64,000 nt of DNA from Blasia pusilla (taxonomy: Eukaryota > Marchantiophyta > Marchantiopsida > Blasiales): positions 29,822,001 through 29,886,000 of the forward strand of contig CM114271.1 of NCBI GenBank assembly GCA_050084515.1. Reading direction: 5' to 3'. The position numbers and the translations under genes are program-made. The notes under the pieces are model-generated. The model was given only the letters and a program-made list of their open reading frames with translations. It was not told where the DNA came from and did not search any database. Below are positions 47,581-59,000 of this stretch, one piece after another. The number at the start of each line of letters is the position of its first letter. Position 1 is the first letter of the stretch.

Positions 47581-50500
47581 CAATGTTCCACTCCGATTCT
47601 GATCATGTTTCTCTGGGAGAATCAGAGTTAGGGGATTGCACACCATGAGGAGCTCCCCGAGTCCAACATCTTTGGTCAAGAAGCGTCTGCGGCCCTTCTG
47701 AGGAGCTTGACGGATCTCCACAGACCCAAAATAGTCTGTGCACAAGGGAGGGAGAGCCTTGCAAGCACCGCACGAGAATGCGGCGAGCTCATTCTAGAGA
47801 TCTAGCTTGTCCACGGGATCCAGGCCTCCATCAACTGCACCCCGCAACACTATTCTGTTTCTTGCTTCAAAGTCCAACCCCATAGTTGAGCTTCTGCACT
47901 CCAAAACCCTCAAGCACTACAGGAAGGTCCAATTTGTCATGGTAGATGAGACGTAGGGCGAGATAGTATTGAGGCCTTAGAGGAGTCCTGTACTTTTGTA
48001 TTTTGAGAGGTCGTATATGACCTGCTCTTAGGAAGTGACCTACCAGTGTAGGTCACCCTTCCCTTTATGCGGAGTGGCAACCTTGGAGAGGTTGACCTTC
48101 CCAGCCATGTATGGCTCCACTTGGACCTATAGGGTCGTGGGTTAGTTGATAGTTGGTCTCATGAGGAGACTGCATGTGTAGTCGTTAGGGAGCTAGTATG
48201 TATGTACTATTGCCCCTCCATGAACAGAGGAAATGCCCCTCCATGAACGCATGAAATCAAATCATAATCTACCAACCAATCCTCCGCCCAAGTCGGGAAG
48301 CGAAAATAGGATCCCTTACAATAACAAAAAAATATTTTTAAGGGTATAGGCATCACTTCTTATAGCCATCATGCCTATTTTTTTTCTTTTTTCCTTTCCA
48401 CACATAATAACCACCATCCATACTATATAACATAGGATGGGTTTAGAATCCCTCCTCCTCCTATTGACACTTGTCCTATGGGGACTTTCTTGGTGGTGAC
48501 ACATGGCAAAATGGGAATTAGATTTAATCAATGAAAGAAGGGGATGGAGACATTTCGGGTCTATGAACAATGGAGGTCTGTACAGTTCCTCCTTACCCAA
48601 TTTTTTTCCCAAGTTTCATGTCACTTGTGGTGCATAGCACACACGGGCAACGCTCTAGTGTTCAACGCTCTAGATTCTCTTCTCCAAGGCCGCGCACGGT
48701 TGTACGAGTGGGGTCGCCCATTATTAAATATAGATGGTACTCCCCAAAAGCGGAGTTTCGTAAGCTGCCTCTTTTAAGGAAAGATGCACTTCGATAGAAA
48801 CGAGTGATGGAAAACCCATCGGAAAGCGTCGTATCTGTTAGAGTTTCTATTTCCGCTCCCCTCTGTTCGGAGAGGCCGCACATGCTCTGGATGGATTACA
48901 CACAGTCACGCTGCCCGGGGAGTTTTTCTCCCCAGAAACCGGTATTTACCAGGTCATTTATACAGTCAGACTCAGTTTTCCTACTTTTTTCAATTTCTGC
49001 CTACTGTTCGATACAAAATCCAAAAAACCCCTTATTTCCAGCCCATTTTATCCCCGGAGGTTATGGAGAGAAACGGCATTCTTGATTTCTTGTCCAGTAG
49101 TCATGGACTCCGCGTAAGGAGCTCACGTGCACTAAATGGCGGTATGGGGTACATAGTGCCATGATGCCCGAACACATTCCTCGACATGTCTCTTGTCAAC
49201 GGTCTATGCACGGTTTGGTTTCCTCTAGCCGAGATATTCGGCAACAAACTTTGATTTAATTCGGACTGGTCTCGCCATAGTTCTCCACGATGAGACGATT
49301 CCTCACAGCCACGGCCAAAAGACGGGTGGGCGATGCACGTCGCTTCGAAATGCGCGGACATGAGAAAGTGAGGCCAAGAAAGAACCCCGGGAGTGTTCAC
49401 TCGGTTATTTTAGAACCGACCTCGAAGCCCGGTGACGTGTGGTCATTCATCCACGTCATAGGGAAAGGCAAAAGCACTTCTAAGTTCCAACAAGTTCCAA
49501 CCATCCAGTTCCGACAGTTCATGCGTCACAAGAGTTGCAAGATTTTTGTTCCTCCGCCTGGAACCTCCGGACGTGACCGACATGGGAGACCAGGCAATGT
49601 ACATGCTCTAGCAGCGGACTCCTTTGACCGTTCCTCGCAGAGTTCGGTTTAGTCAGCCCACATGCAATGCGATTCCGGACCTCGGATGCTTCGCAACACG
49701 CTGGGCGGTCCCATGAGACCTTTCGTCAGCGCTGATTTCAACTCCGGCGTCATACATCCTTTTATCGTGCGCTGTTGGGAAAAAACATGGCGGAGTATCG
49801 GTAAGATCGGCCTACATGAGGCTGGCGCAGAGGAATTAGTCAGCCAAACTGGTTTTGTGTTCTCCAGGGTGCCAGGCAGGAAAGAGCGTTCAAAGCACCC
49901 ACCTTCGAGCTGGAAAGAAAACATGCTGGGTAAATTTTGGGTGCAAGTCCGACCTTGAGGTAGATTGTTCGCAGAGAAGCTGTTGGATCGACGTGTCCCC
50001 CAAACTTCGCCTGGCCCAGGTATTGATACAGCAGAAAGAGATCACAAGGATAACATTGAGACAGTTTGTATCAGCCCAGTGCAGCGCAATTTATCACATA
50101 ATGCGACAAACTAGATCGGTGCAAAACTTACACAATCAAATTTCAGTTTTATCGTGCTCCTGACACTTCTCTGCCGCTATCTTCCTTCCCCGAGCCTTTT
50201 CTGCGCAGATTTACAATTTGCTCTCCTTGTCCTTGTCCTCTTGGGCATGGTTGGCTCCATCAATCTCGACTACTATCAAATCGCATTTTGTGGTCTCGTA
50301 GTGGTTGTGTGTGGGTGGGTGCCCCTCCGTAGTTTACCATTTTGGGATGCGTGATTCCCGGGGAAGAACTTCTGTCGTGAGGTGCACTTTCGTCAAATTC
50401 ACGATGAACATAGGGAGAGTCAGCGGAACCTGTCGTTTCACACATTGGAGTTTCAAGAACTCAGATGAATTCTACTCGGTATTAAGCCGAAAATAGTGGG

Positions 50501-51088
50501 GCTAGAACGTGGGTTTCCTCTAATTACTAGGCAAGTAACCTTCCATCCATGACCAAGCGAAAGATCTAAAATTAATTTTTTTAACTTGTATCTTACTTTA
50601 CCTTCCCCGCACTCTTCTACAACCGAATTGATTTCACACATTGTTTTGTTTCGTTTGGACTTATGTTCCAGGAGTTGAAGTATTCGAACAAAGGACTAAA
50701 CAAATTCGATCGACGCCATAAAATCTACGAAATTGACTACAGATAAGAGTGATAGTTATTGTTTAGGGACTTTGTCGACCGAATGGTGCGATGCTATGGG
50801 TTTTAACATATTATTCGAAAAGCGAAAGCCCGTTACCACAACTCAAACGATCATGAACTGCATTTTGTAAAGCATGGCTGATTGCGGAGAGGGTTCATAT
50901 TCCCAATGTGCAACTGCGTCCAATGTCCGAAGCTTCATGGATAGGTCCAAATTGAATTCTTAGACGATTTCTCCCATTCTAAACTAAGATATTTTGATCA
51001 CGGAAAAAAAACCTGCTTTGCAGAGTTTGGGTCGCGTCTCCTTAAATACTTCTCACCTTGTACTTTATGATAGAAATTTGAAGTTTGA
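47581..51088. other. no recognised gene
   Basis: About 3.5 kb without a supported gene. 47640-47815 on + is a coding-like stretch (SAALLRSLTDLHRPKIVCAQ) of unknown origin, perhaps the end of the old + retroelement. 49290-49652 on + is a 120-codon frame with no motif. The last 500 bp is AT-rich and leads to the MATE upstream region. No RNA gene or transposon end seen. Confidence 0.35.
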
Positions 51089-51168
51089 CATCACGTTTTA
51101 ATAAACGAATAGTCGGAGTCATCACGTTTTAATAGACCATCACGTTTTTATAGACGAATAGTCGGAGT
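51089..51168 (+). promoter_or_regulatory. tandem ACGT-core repeats upstream of MATE
   Basis: Two 31-bp copies (51089-51119 and 51138-51168), starting CATCACGTTTT and ending AATAGTCGGAGT, flank an 18-bp partial copy (51120-51137). Each carries TCACGTTT, an ACGT core of the kind bound by plant bZIP factors. They lie about 510-590 bases before the likely MATE start. A regulatory role is inferred from position only. A possible TATA-like stretch (TATTTATTTAAG) is near 51314. Confidence 0.35.
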
Positions 51169-51681
51169 CATATCATAATTTTAGTGAAATTGTTGTAGAA
51201 AGAATATCCATCCTATTAAGAGATCTTATTACCACATTCATCATAAGTTCCAACGTGGTACTTCTGTAGATAAGGCCGTGAAAGAAGACCTTGTGATCCT
51301 TTTAATTAAACCCTATTTATTTAAGAAGCATCATAGAATCCTTTGAATAACCCTAATACTCATCCTGGTGACTAATAACCAGAAAGTAATTTGCAATTTC
51401 TAATCAAAGGGGGGGCGTGTGGAACTGCATCCTATCAAAATAGGGTACAATGAAATGAAATTCCGCAAATCGTATCCATCGTGAGATGTCCAGTGATAGG
51501 TCTATCGGAAGAAGTTTGATGTAGGTCGCTTGATACAGATATGTACTGCCATTGTCCATGTCTGATATATTGCTGGTGCAGTGGCTATCGCCAGCGGCAT
51601 TTTGAACAAATCTGGAATGCTCGAGCGATAAGTGACAACGCTTTTGACTCGAGAAATGGAGATAAAGGCAAGGAGTCGCGG

Positions 51682-53295
51682 ATGGACGAGAATAATCAGG
51701 ATGAAGAGAGAGTTGCTTTTAAGAACTCTATTGAAGGAGGATGGGCCATTGAAACAAAGCGGCCCGAAACCGAAAACGACCGAGATCATGCAACCCTAAA
51801 TGAGCTACACCAATCTCTTCAGGAATGGCCTTCATTCAAGCAAATTCTGTCAGAAATCAACAAGCAGAATAAAATTGGCGGGCCCATAGCAGCAATGAAT
51901 TTGATGTGGTTTGCGAGGTTCATTATCTCCACTTTCTTTTTGGGGCACATGGGTTCTCTACAGCTTGCGGGGGGCACTATGGCCTTGACTTACGCCAATG
52001 TCACCGGATTTTCCATCCTCATGGGGTTATCGGGTGGAATGGAGCCAGTTTGCAGCCAGGCGTATGGAGCTAAGCGTTACATGCTCCTGGGGCTGGCACT
52101 CCAACGTGCCATTCTCATTCTCCTGGTCACATGTTTCCCCATCACAATTGCCTGGTTGAACGTCGAGAGAGTGCTGATTTATTTCGATCAAGATGCGGCC
52201 ATTGCATCTATAGCCAAGGACTACTTGCACTACTTGTTGCCAGACCTCGTAGCTACGGCAGTTTTAGCTCCGCTCAGAATCTACCTCCGATCGCAGTGCA
52301 TAACCAAACCCATGATGCTGTGTTCCGCTATTGCCATGTCGTTGCATATTCCCCTGAATCTTCTCCTTGTCTTCGGCTTGAATTTGGGTGCCTCGGGTAC
52401 TGCTCTCGCCTCATGTTTGACCGACTTCAATCTCATCTTCATGCTGCTCTTGTACATCCGCCTTACGGGGATCCACCGAAGCTCTTGGCCAGGCTGGTCC
52501 AAGTACAGCATGCGGGATTGGGTCCCATTCATGCGCGTGGCTGGCCCCACTTGCTTAATGACGTGCTTGGAGTGGTGGTGCTACGAAACCATGACGATTC
52601 TCACAGGATTTTTGCCCGACGCCCATAAAGCCATAGCCACCATGGCCATCGTCCTAAATGGAGACACCATGTGCTACGCCCTTCAAGTCGCCCTGGGCTC
52701 ATGCGCGTCTACCCGTGTCGGCAATGAGCTCGGAGCGAATTCCCCTTTGGCCGCCTATCATGCTTCGTTGGCTGCCCTTAGCCTTAGCATAGCACTCGCC
52801 TGTTTAGGTGCAGCCGGACTCATTGGCGCTCGCCAAATTTGGGGCAAGCTCTTCACATCCGACCAGCAAATCCTGCTCGGGGTAGCAAAACTTTTGCCCA
52901 TCATGGGACTCTGCGAATTTGGGAACTTCCCTCAGACAGTCTGTTGCGGTGTTTTACGTGGGAGTGCTCGTCCTTCCACTGGTGCTTATGCCAATCTCGG
53001 AGCTTTCTATCTTGTGGGTATACCTCTTGGTGTCTACTTAGCCTTCTCGGTGAAACTGGGCCTTCTTGGTCTCTGGCTTGGGCTCCTGGCCGCTGTGCTC
53101 ACTTGCGCAGTTTTGACGATTACCGCTGTTCTTAGAACAGATTGGATTCAACAAGCCCTTCGTGCCCAGGAGTTGACTTCGTCTGGGACTGCTGTTGATC
53201 CATATGAGTATTCTCCTCCTCGCTCACCTCTCGACCTGCCCTACTGCACTCCCGCGGACAATTCTCATCAGATCCTTGCCCATCAATCACCATGA
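51682..53295 (+). CDS. MATE/DTX efflux transporter, intronless
   Basis: Single uninterrupted frame of 537 codons from ATG 51682. The frame is open back to an ATG at 51541, but those 47 extra residues are Cys-rich, unlike the family, so the internal start is preferred. After a polar N-tail of about 60 residues come about 12 hydrophobic helices in two halves. Family marks: GHMGSLQLAGG, EPVCSQAYGAKRY, the acidic CLEWWCYE in helix 7, CASTRVGNELGAN, and YANLGAFYLVGIPLGVYLAF. The tail is polar and Pro/Ser-rich. Intact relatives are ion-coupled exporters of organic molecules in plant plasma or endomembranes; intronless plant DTX48-50-type members include ABA and growth-linked exporters, and this one looks most like that group. 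Substrate unknown. AATAAA at 53464-53469 could serve as polyadenylation signal. Only intact host gene in the window. Confidence 0.93.
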   Translation: MDENNQDEERVAFKNSIEGGWAIETKRPETENDRDHATLNELHQSLQEWPSFKQILSEINKQNKIGGPIAAMNLMWFARFIISTFFLGHMGSLQLAGGTMALTYANVTGFSILMGLSGGMEPVCSQAYGAKRYMLLGLALQRAILILLVTCFPITIAWLNVERVLIYFDQDAAIASIAKDYLHYLLPDLVATAVLAPLRIYLRSQCITKPMMLCSAIAMSLHIPLNLLLVFGLNLGASGTALASCLTDFNLIFMLLLYIRLTGIHRSSWPGWSKYSMRDWVPFMRVAGPTCLMTCLEWWCYETMTILTGFLPDAHKAIATMAIVLNGDTMCYALQVALGSCASTRVGNELGANSPLAAYHASLAALSLSIALACLGAAGLIGARQIWGKLFTSDQQILLGVAKLLPIMGLCEFGNFPQTVCCGVLRGSARPSTGAYANLGAFYLVGIPLGVYLAFSVKLGLLGLWLGLLAAVLTCAVLTITAVLRTDWIQQALRAQELTSSGTAVDPYEYSPPRSPLDLPYCTPADNSHQILAHQSP

Positions 53296-53451
53296 ATTAA
53301 CGTTTCGGTAACGGCTAGACGCTTTGAAACCACGTTCTCTAAGAAATGAAACGTATCGAAAGTTTTGAAATGCAAGATATTCACGACCTTTTAAGCTCCT
53401 CGACACTTCTGATTTCGAAGTTATCAGACTGTAATATTTTAATGGTCCGTG

Positions 53452-53617
53452 CTATGGATAAAAAATAAATTTTAAGATTTGAATGATTTTTTTTAAATGT
53501 TTAGGAGAAGCTATATGAGGAGAGAACAAAATTTTTATTTCTATGGATAAAAAATAAATTTTAAGAATGGAATGATTTTTTTAAATGTAGGCTATGATGA
53601 GAGAACAACTTTTTGAT
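53452..53617. repeat. 89-bp tandem duplication
   Basis: Two copies start with CTATGGATAAAAAATAAATT at 53452 and 53541; the second is shorter and diverged. It lies just after the MATE gene and contains its likely polyadenylation signal in both copies. Confidence 0.8.
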
Positions 53618-53639
53618 TTGTAAATTCTAGTAAGATCCC

Positions 53640-54690
53640 CATGGGATGCACGAGATATTAAAAAAATGTTTAAGAATTAGTAGATAGCTCGTGAAGGGAA
53701 GGGATTAATGACGTTGCACACAAATTCAATTTTTTTTTAATCCCATAGCATGTGAAATATTTTCTTGCTGCCCAATTGCCACATTTCAAGCAAAGAGGTG
53801 TTTGCAAATCAAGAAGGCACTCTCCCATAATAATATAGATATAGATTGCCGGTTCTTGGATGCGCTCCTACACAACCAAGAACCGGCAATCTATATTATT
53901 ATTATGGGAGATAGTATATAGCCCGTGGAGGAAAAGGTGAAGGGAAAAGATTGATGATGGTGCACATAAATTCAATTTTTTTCTTGCTACCAGAAGCAAT
54001 TGAAATATTTTCTTGCTACACAGAGGTGTTTGCAAATCAAAAATGCACTCTCCCATACTAATAATATAGATATAGATTTCCGGTTCTTGGGTGTGCAGGA
54101 GCGCAGCCAAGAACCGGCAATCTATATTATTATTATGGGATATAGTATATATCCCGTAGAGGAAGAGGTGAAGGGAAAAGATTGATGATGCTGACCACGA
54201 ATTTAATTTTTTCCTTGCTGCCAGTAACATGTGAAATATTTTCTTGGTATCCCATTGCCATGTGTCAAGCAGAGAGGTGTTTGCAAATCAAGAAGGCACT
54301 CTTCCATAATAATATAAACATAGATTTTCGGTTCTTGGTTTGCGGGAGCGAACCCAAAAATTGGCAATCTATATTATTTTTATGGGAGATAGTATATAGC
54401 CCGTGAAGGAAGAGGTGAAGGGAAAAAAATTAAGGATGTTGCAAATACGTTGCCAATGAAATAAAAAAAGTGTTTGAAGAGCTAGTGTATAGCCCATGAA
54501 GGAAAGAGATTAATGATGTTGTACGTAAATTCAAATTTTTTTCTTGCTGCCCGTAACATGTGAAACATTTTCTTTCCGCCCAGTTGCCACATCTCAAGTA
54601 GAGAGGTGTTTGCAAATCGAGAAGGCACTCTCCTATAATAACATAGATGTCTTGAAAAAAAATTGGTCATATGAGTAGAAAAAATTGGGA
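53640..54690. repeat. tandem array of about 230-bp units with central hairpins
   Basis: Units share, in order, 'agcccgtgaaggaa', 'gattgatgatg', 'gtgaaatattttcttgct', 'agaggtgtttgcaaatcaag', 'cactctcccataataatata'. Three units then carry a hairpin on CCGGTTCTTGG / CCAAGAACCGG (near 53850-53887, 54072-54117, 54330-54364) with different loops and growing decay, followed by 'tctatattattattatggga'. A fourth unit has no hairpin. The TCTATATTATTA starts resemble Helitron 5' ends. Confidence 0.7.
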
Positions 54691-54696
54691 AAATCA

Positions 54697-54865
54697 TCTA
54701 TATTATTAAAAGAGGACGGGGTTTGGAGAACCCCGTCCTCTGGTGTCAACACACATGCGTTTTGAAGCCTTCCCGTGTTGACACGTGTAAGAGGCCAAAC
54801 GTACGATTAATTAAGTGTTAAACGCTCATTTTTTCACCCTTGCAACGCGCAGGCAGCATTCTAGT
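54697..54865 (+). mobile_element. small non-autonomous Helitron
   Basis: 169 bp. Starts TCTATATTATTAAAAGAGG and ends with CTAGT (54861-54865), both typical of plant Helitrons. An imperfect hairpin (CCTTGC...GCGCAGG) sits shortly before the end. It follows an A as expected; the base after it is A instead of the usual T. Inner inverted repeats include AGAGGACGGGGTT with its complement (54711-54741). No coding capacity. Confidence 0.7.
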
Positions 54866-55044
54866 AATAATAATTTATAATCATGATTGGTTGAAGACTA
54901 GTTTTAATAACAATAAATAGTTTAAATTTTCAGAAGGAATACATGCCATCCTCGAATATTTTCTAATCTTTAATCCCTAACAATTGTAATAATATAAATA
55001 TTATCTTATATGGTTCACTTCAACTTCAATGATTATCATGCTTA

Positions 55045-55127
55045 CTAAATGTACTAGTTAGCATGCTAACTAGTACATTTAGAAACTTCCTTTTGGTACT
55101 TTACCCTAAAGCACCAAAAGGAAGTTT
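55045..55127. repeat. perfect palindrome plus adjoining hairpin
   Basis: 55045-55082 is a 38-bp perfect palindrome centred on GCATGC. Directly after it, arms AAACTTCCTTTTGGT (55083-55097) and its complement (55113-55127) form a second hairpin with a 15-base loop. Same layout as 2551-2643. Confidence 0.9.
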
Positions 55128-55139
55128 TTGTAAAAGTAA

Positions 55140-55480
55140 TTTAGAAATCATCTTCCACTCCTCTATAATTTTCTCCATTCATTCTTCTACTTTATTAAAG
55201 TAATAAATCTCACTCCCTTTAATAACCCCACTCCTTAATAAAGGTTGAAATAATATCCCAAGCCTTCATAATTTGAAATAATACTCCACTCCCTCGTAAA
55301 TTTTGCAATAGCACCTCTCCTCAACAAGATGGAAGTAACATCCCTCTCCGCTATAATGATTCAAGTAATACCCACTCCTTCCTAGAATTAACAACCTTTC
55401 TTCATCAAACCACTTCCACTCTCCCAAAAATTTAATTCATTTTCCCTCTCCATAAACGTAAATAAAATAGAAATAAAATG
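55140..55480. repeat. half-copy of the 34.1-35.4 kb AT-rich element
   Basis: Repeated phrases 'aataatatcc', 'ccactcctctataatttt', 'actccactccc' match the right arm of the inverted repeat at 34138-35368. The opposite arm is not seen. Confidence 0.45.
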
Positions 55481-57103
55481 GTACCCTTGTTACTAGTTTT
55501 TCCTATTGTCTCGCTATTTTATCTTCCTATGGGTTGCCAACAATATTATAGATAAGTGTTCGCACTACATGTGGATCGAAATCAAGAGGCAATAATGGTA
55601 ACGTTAAGTTCACTTCATTACCTAGGTAGAACTTATAGGAAGTGTCAAGGGTTGCACAAGCTAGCCTAAACTAGTTTGATTTCAAAATATGCCATGCAAA
55701 ATACACCATTATAGGTAGTAAATTAGTGATAGGATGACTAGTTAAATTTAAAACATAATTCTTATGCTCATCATTGATAATTTTTTTCTTAATAACAAGT
55801 CTGAGTCATGAAATACCCATAAGTAAAAAAATATTAAGATATGACCACACGAACTCGTAGTAGGGAAACTCAAGCCTATAGGCTCATAGACTTTTGAAAG
55901 GATGAGTTATGAGAGATATTCATTTATCATGGATGACACGAAAAGTTTCATGTTTATCATGATAGTTCTTACACATGCACACCATACATATTTTCATATC
56001 ATATGAAGATTTGTACATGTAAACTCTCCCTCTCTCCCAACAATAATCCATCCAAAACTAGCTAAAGATACAATCTGTCCAAAAATCCAATTTCTACTCC
56101 AAGGCTATGTTTCCAACCATACCAACTAGTTTCATGTTGATGTATCTTTTCTTGCTATACACAAAAAGGAGACTCTTTCTAAATTTTCATCTATATCATT
56201 ATTTTCAACATACATTTAAAATGAGAAAAACTAGCATATCAATAAGAAAATAAATATTATATATTTACTATTTTGATTCTGAAGTGTCCCTTGAAATTCG
56301 ATACTTTGGTGGATATAAAGTTTGGGGGAGGGAAAGAGGTTGTGTTTGAATCTTGGGGAGAATGGAATTGGTCATAAATCAAAAGAATTATTTGGTACTC
56401 CCAATGAAAGTAGTAGTAACCAAGATGTAGAAGAACAATCTATTTATTAAGGGTTTGGAGCCCAAAGAAATTCAAGTTTTTGTATTACTTATGGCTTGGC
56501 CTCATCACTTGGAACAAGCTCCTCTAGATATTGACTCATGAGAAATTTTTTTCATGTGAAACTTCTAGAGCTTATAATATGCTAATCTAACTTCTTGCCT
56601 ATGATTTTTATTAAAGAATATTCAATCAAAAGTTATATTACTCTCAAATTATAATTGGAAGTATTACAATATCCCAATTGAAGCATAGATCACTCCAATA
56701 TAGACATTAATCTCAAATTCGCCTAAAGAGAGCATATCACACAATTCTCCACTAGTTACACGTTCCTACACTAAAATTCTTGTTATAAAATGTCAAAATA
56801 GAAGGATTTTGGATATATTGGAAAGCTCTTAATAAGCTTTACAAGATGGTCAAGACTTGCCTTTGGAATTTTTTAGATTGTTAACCACATAGATTGTTGA
56901 ATTGACCAGGAAAAACCTTTAAAATGCCCCAATTTTTTTATCATTTTTATAGCTCCTCTTGAAATCTTTTACCAATAACCTCTAACTAAACTCTCCTTGC
57001 CCCAAAGTGAAATTTTGACTATTACTACTAATCTCATAATCCATTTCAACCAATTCAGATCCATTGCGTGACGCAAGATATAAAGTTAAGATACCTCCAA
57101 TAG

Positions 57104-57106
<3 letters not shown>
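55481..57106. other. no recognised gene
   Basis: AT-rich DNA with no open frame of note and no identified transposon end. Confidence 0.4.

Positions 57107-57184
<78 letters not shown>
57107..57184. repeat. (TC)39 microsatellite
   Basis: 78 uninterrupted bases of TC. The perfection suggests a young, length-variable locus. It lies about 80-180 bases outside the second methyltransferase-gypsy copy. Confidence 0.97.
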
Positions 57185-57186
<2 letters not shown>

Positions 57187-57289
57187 ACAGGAAAGCAAAA
57201 AAATCATTACTTATGATAGATATCTTAGATCCAAAATAGAATCCACAAAAAAATGGGAGGAACACTCTACTCGTGCATATACATGCTCT

Positions 57290-59000
57290 ACAACACCTCG
57301 TGTGGCACCAAGTTGGTTCACCATAGACGCAAGCAATGTGCTTATAAATCTACATCCGCTGCATCCAAAAACACTATTGGGCCTATCCATGTACGCACCT
57401 GGTGTGCACTTGTCACCACTTGTGATGAGACTCGTGACCTAGAATCGCCCAAGATCAGTACATTCTCAAGAATGTACGCTAGAGACGTATACCAATGTTC
57501 CAGCAAGTGCCACAAGATTCTCATCATCTCCCAAAATAACCTAGATAGAGTGTCAACTAGACCACGTTCTTGTACAGCACTTGACTAGACCTAACATGGC
57601 CAACCTACAACAAGGATCCCCATCCGATCCAAATCCTGCACCCCCAATAAGGAAATGTTCCTCAGTAAGAAACTATGGTGATTCTGTAAGGCTGACGCAA
57701 ATAAAAAGTCAAGAAAATGAAGGCGAAACTACCCCATATGCTAATGTGTCAACCCTCATAACCAAACGAGCGCCAAGCGGAACACCTAGGATGGTTTTCG
57801 CGTTGGGATGACGCTTGGAAGAGACACAAGAGATGAGACACAAACAAGGTTGAGCATTTCATGAATTTATGATTGCAACTATGGAACGTGGACCAAACGC
57901 AAACCAAGACTTAAGAGGAGTCAGGTCTAGGAAGGCTGGTTGCTAAAGAGGTAAGAACTAGATTTGGAACGTGGCTAGCGTTTGGAATTTTGACTTTATT
58001 CTGGACCATAACTTTTAGTCTCAAGATACATTTGGAACAAATAAGGTGGCGTTATAAATTTTATGAAAATTTAGTTTCAACCCACTAAAAATCTTTGCCA
58101 ATGCACAAGCACAAGCTGAGATATTGGCCAAAACTAAATATAGGGGAAGTTGGGTTGAGGGCCAAAAAGAGGGGTCGGAGTGTCTCTTCCTGAAAGGTAG
58201 GGGAAGGGCGGAGATCCCTAGAAGTAGTAATAAGGGGGAAGGTATCCAAGAGTGCTTGGGACTCGAACCCCACTTTGGAGTGTCGTGGGGCGACTCAAGG
58301 ACACATAATGAATCACAAGTTTTGGCGTTGGGATTCGAAGCCCAAACCAAGTCCAAAAGAGTGGATTTTGGAGGTCCCTATTGGATTCCAACTTGCAACT
58401 CATTTATTTGGGTCTCGATTTGGGGGCTCATGCAAGGTCCATTGGACAATTAGGACCGCTAGGCGAGCAAATATTGTTTTGGGTTTCTAGACTAACCAGA
58501 GAGTCTATCCAAAGTCTCGGAAGACTAGAGTGTGTTGGAAAGCTAGGAACAAGGGAAGGTTGAGCTTAATGAGGTGCCAAGTTGAGACTCAGTGGGTTGG
58601 AAGGCCAATTGATCCAAACCGGACTAACGTGATTGTGTTTGGGTGTAGATCGATGATGAGAGTGTGTCCTAATGAACATACGCTTCCACAACACTAAAGA
58701 TTGACATTCAAGAGAAATAGGTGCACATTGGCTAGATTGAGATATGCCTCATAATTTAATTTTTCTCCACATAAAAATATGCTACATGCACACTCGTGGT
58801 AGCCAAACAATAGCCAACCCAATTTCAATCCCTCCAAAGAGATCCCACACTTGAATACCCTCATCTAGAATGCGCCATGCAATTGGTGTCATGTGCTAGG
58901 GTGACATTGTAGCACTTCTGGTTGCCTGAGGTTTCTCTGACATATCACGCTCTTGTGCAAATGTCTCACACCATACCATATGCATATGGGCTAAACGTCA
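57290..59000 (-). pseudogene. methyltransferase domain, second copy, split
   Basis: Motif I reads VWDLFGGIEIGLA (about 58815-58855); DLFGG is at 58830-58844. Motif IV reads VVGWPC at 57594-57608, followed by TAG (57591-57593) and another TAG two codons later. Motif VI reads AYILENVLILGDS (ENV at 57459-57467), then TWIGPIVFLDAA. The solo LTR at 57747-58751 separates motif I from motif IV. Same order and spacing as at 41.4-42.0 kb once the insert is removed. Confidence 0.75.
57747..58751. mobile_element. 1,005-bp solo LTR inside the second methyltransferase
   Basis: Begins TGTCAACCCTC and ends GCCTCA (TG...CA). It is flanked by TAATG (57742-57746) and TAATT (58752-58756), a 5-bp duplication with one change. 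It exactly explains the extra sequence compared with the first copy. Its family differs from the LTRs at 17-20 kb. Orientation is not determined. Confidence 0.65.

Noticed and set aside
49290-49652. 120-codon basic + strand frame
   Set aside because: No recognised motif, no splice or promoter context, overlapping frames on the other strand.
51541-51681. Upstream ATG of the MATE frame
   Set aside because: The 47 added residues are Cys-rich and unlike the N-terminus of the family; ATG 51682 gives the usual length.
53640-54690. CRISPR-like repeat array
   Set aside because: Units are about 230 bp, diverged and hairpin-bearing with no uniform spacers, in a plant-type nuclear genome.
57840-58740. 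Two overlapping 109-111 codon frames on opposite strands
   Set aside because: They lie inside the solo LTR, lack motifs, and both strands are open by composition.
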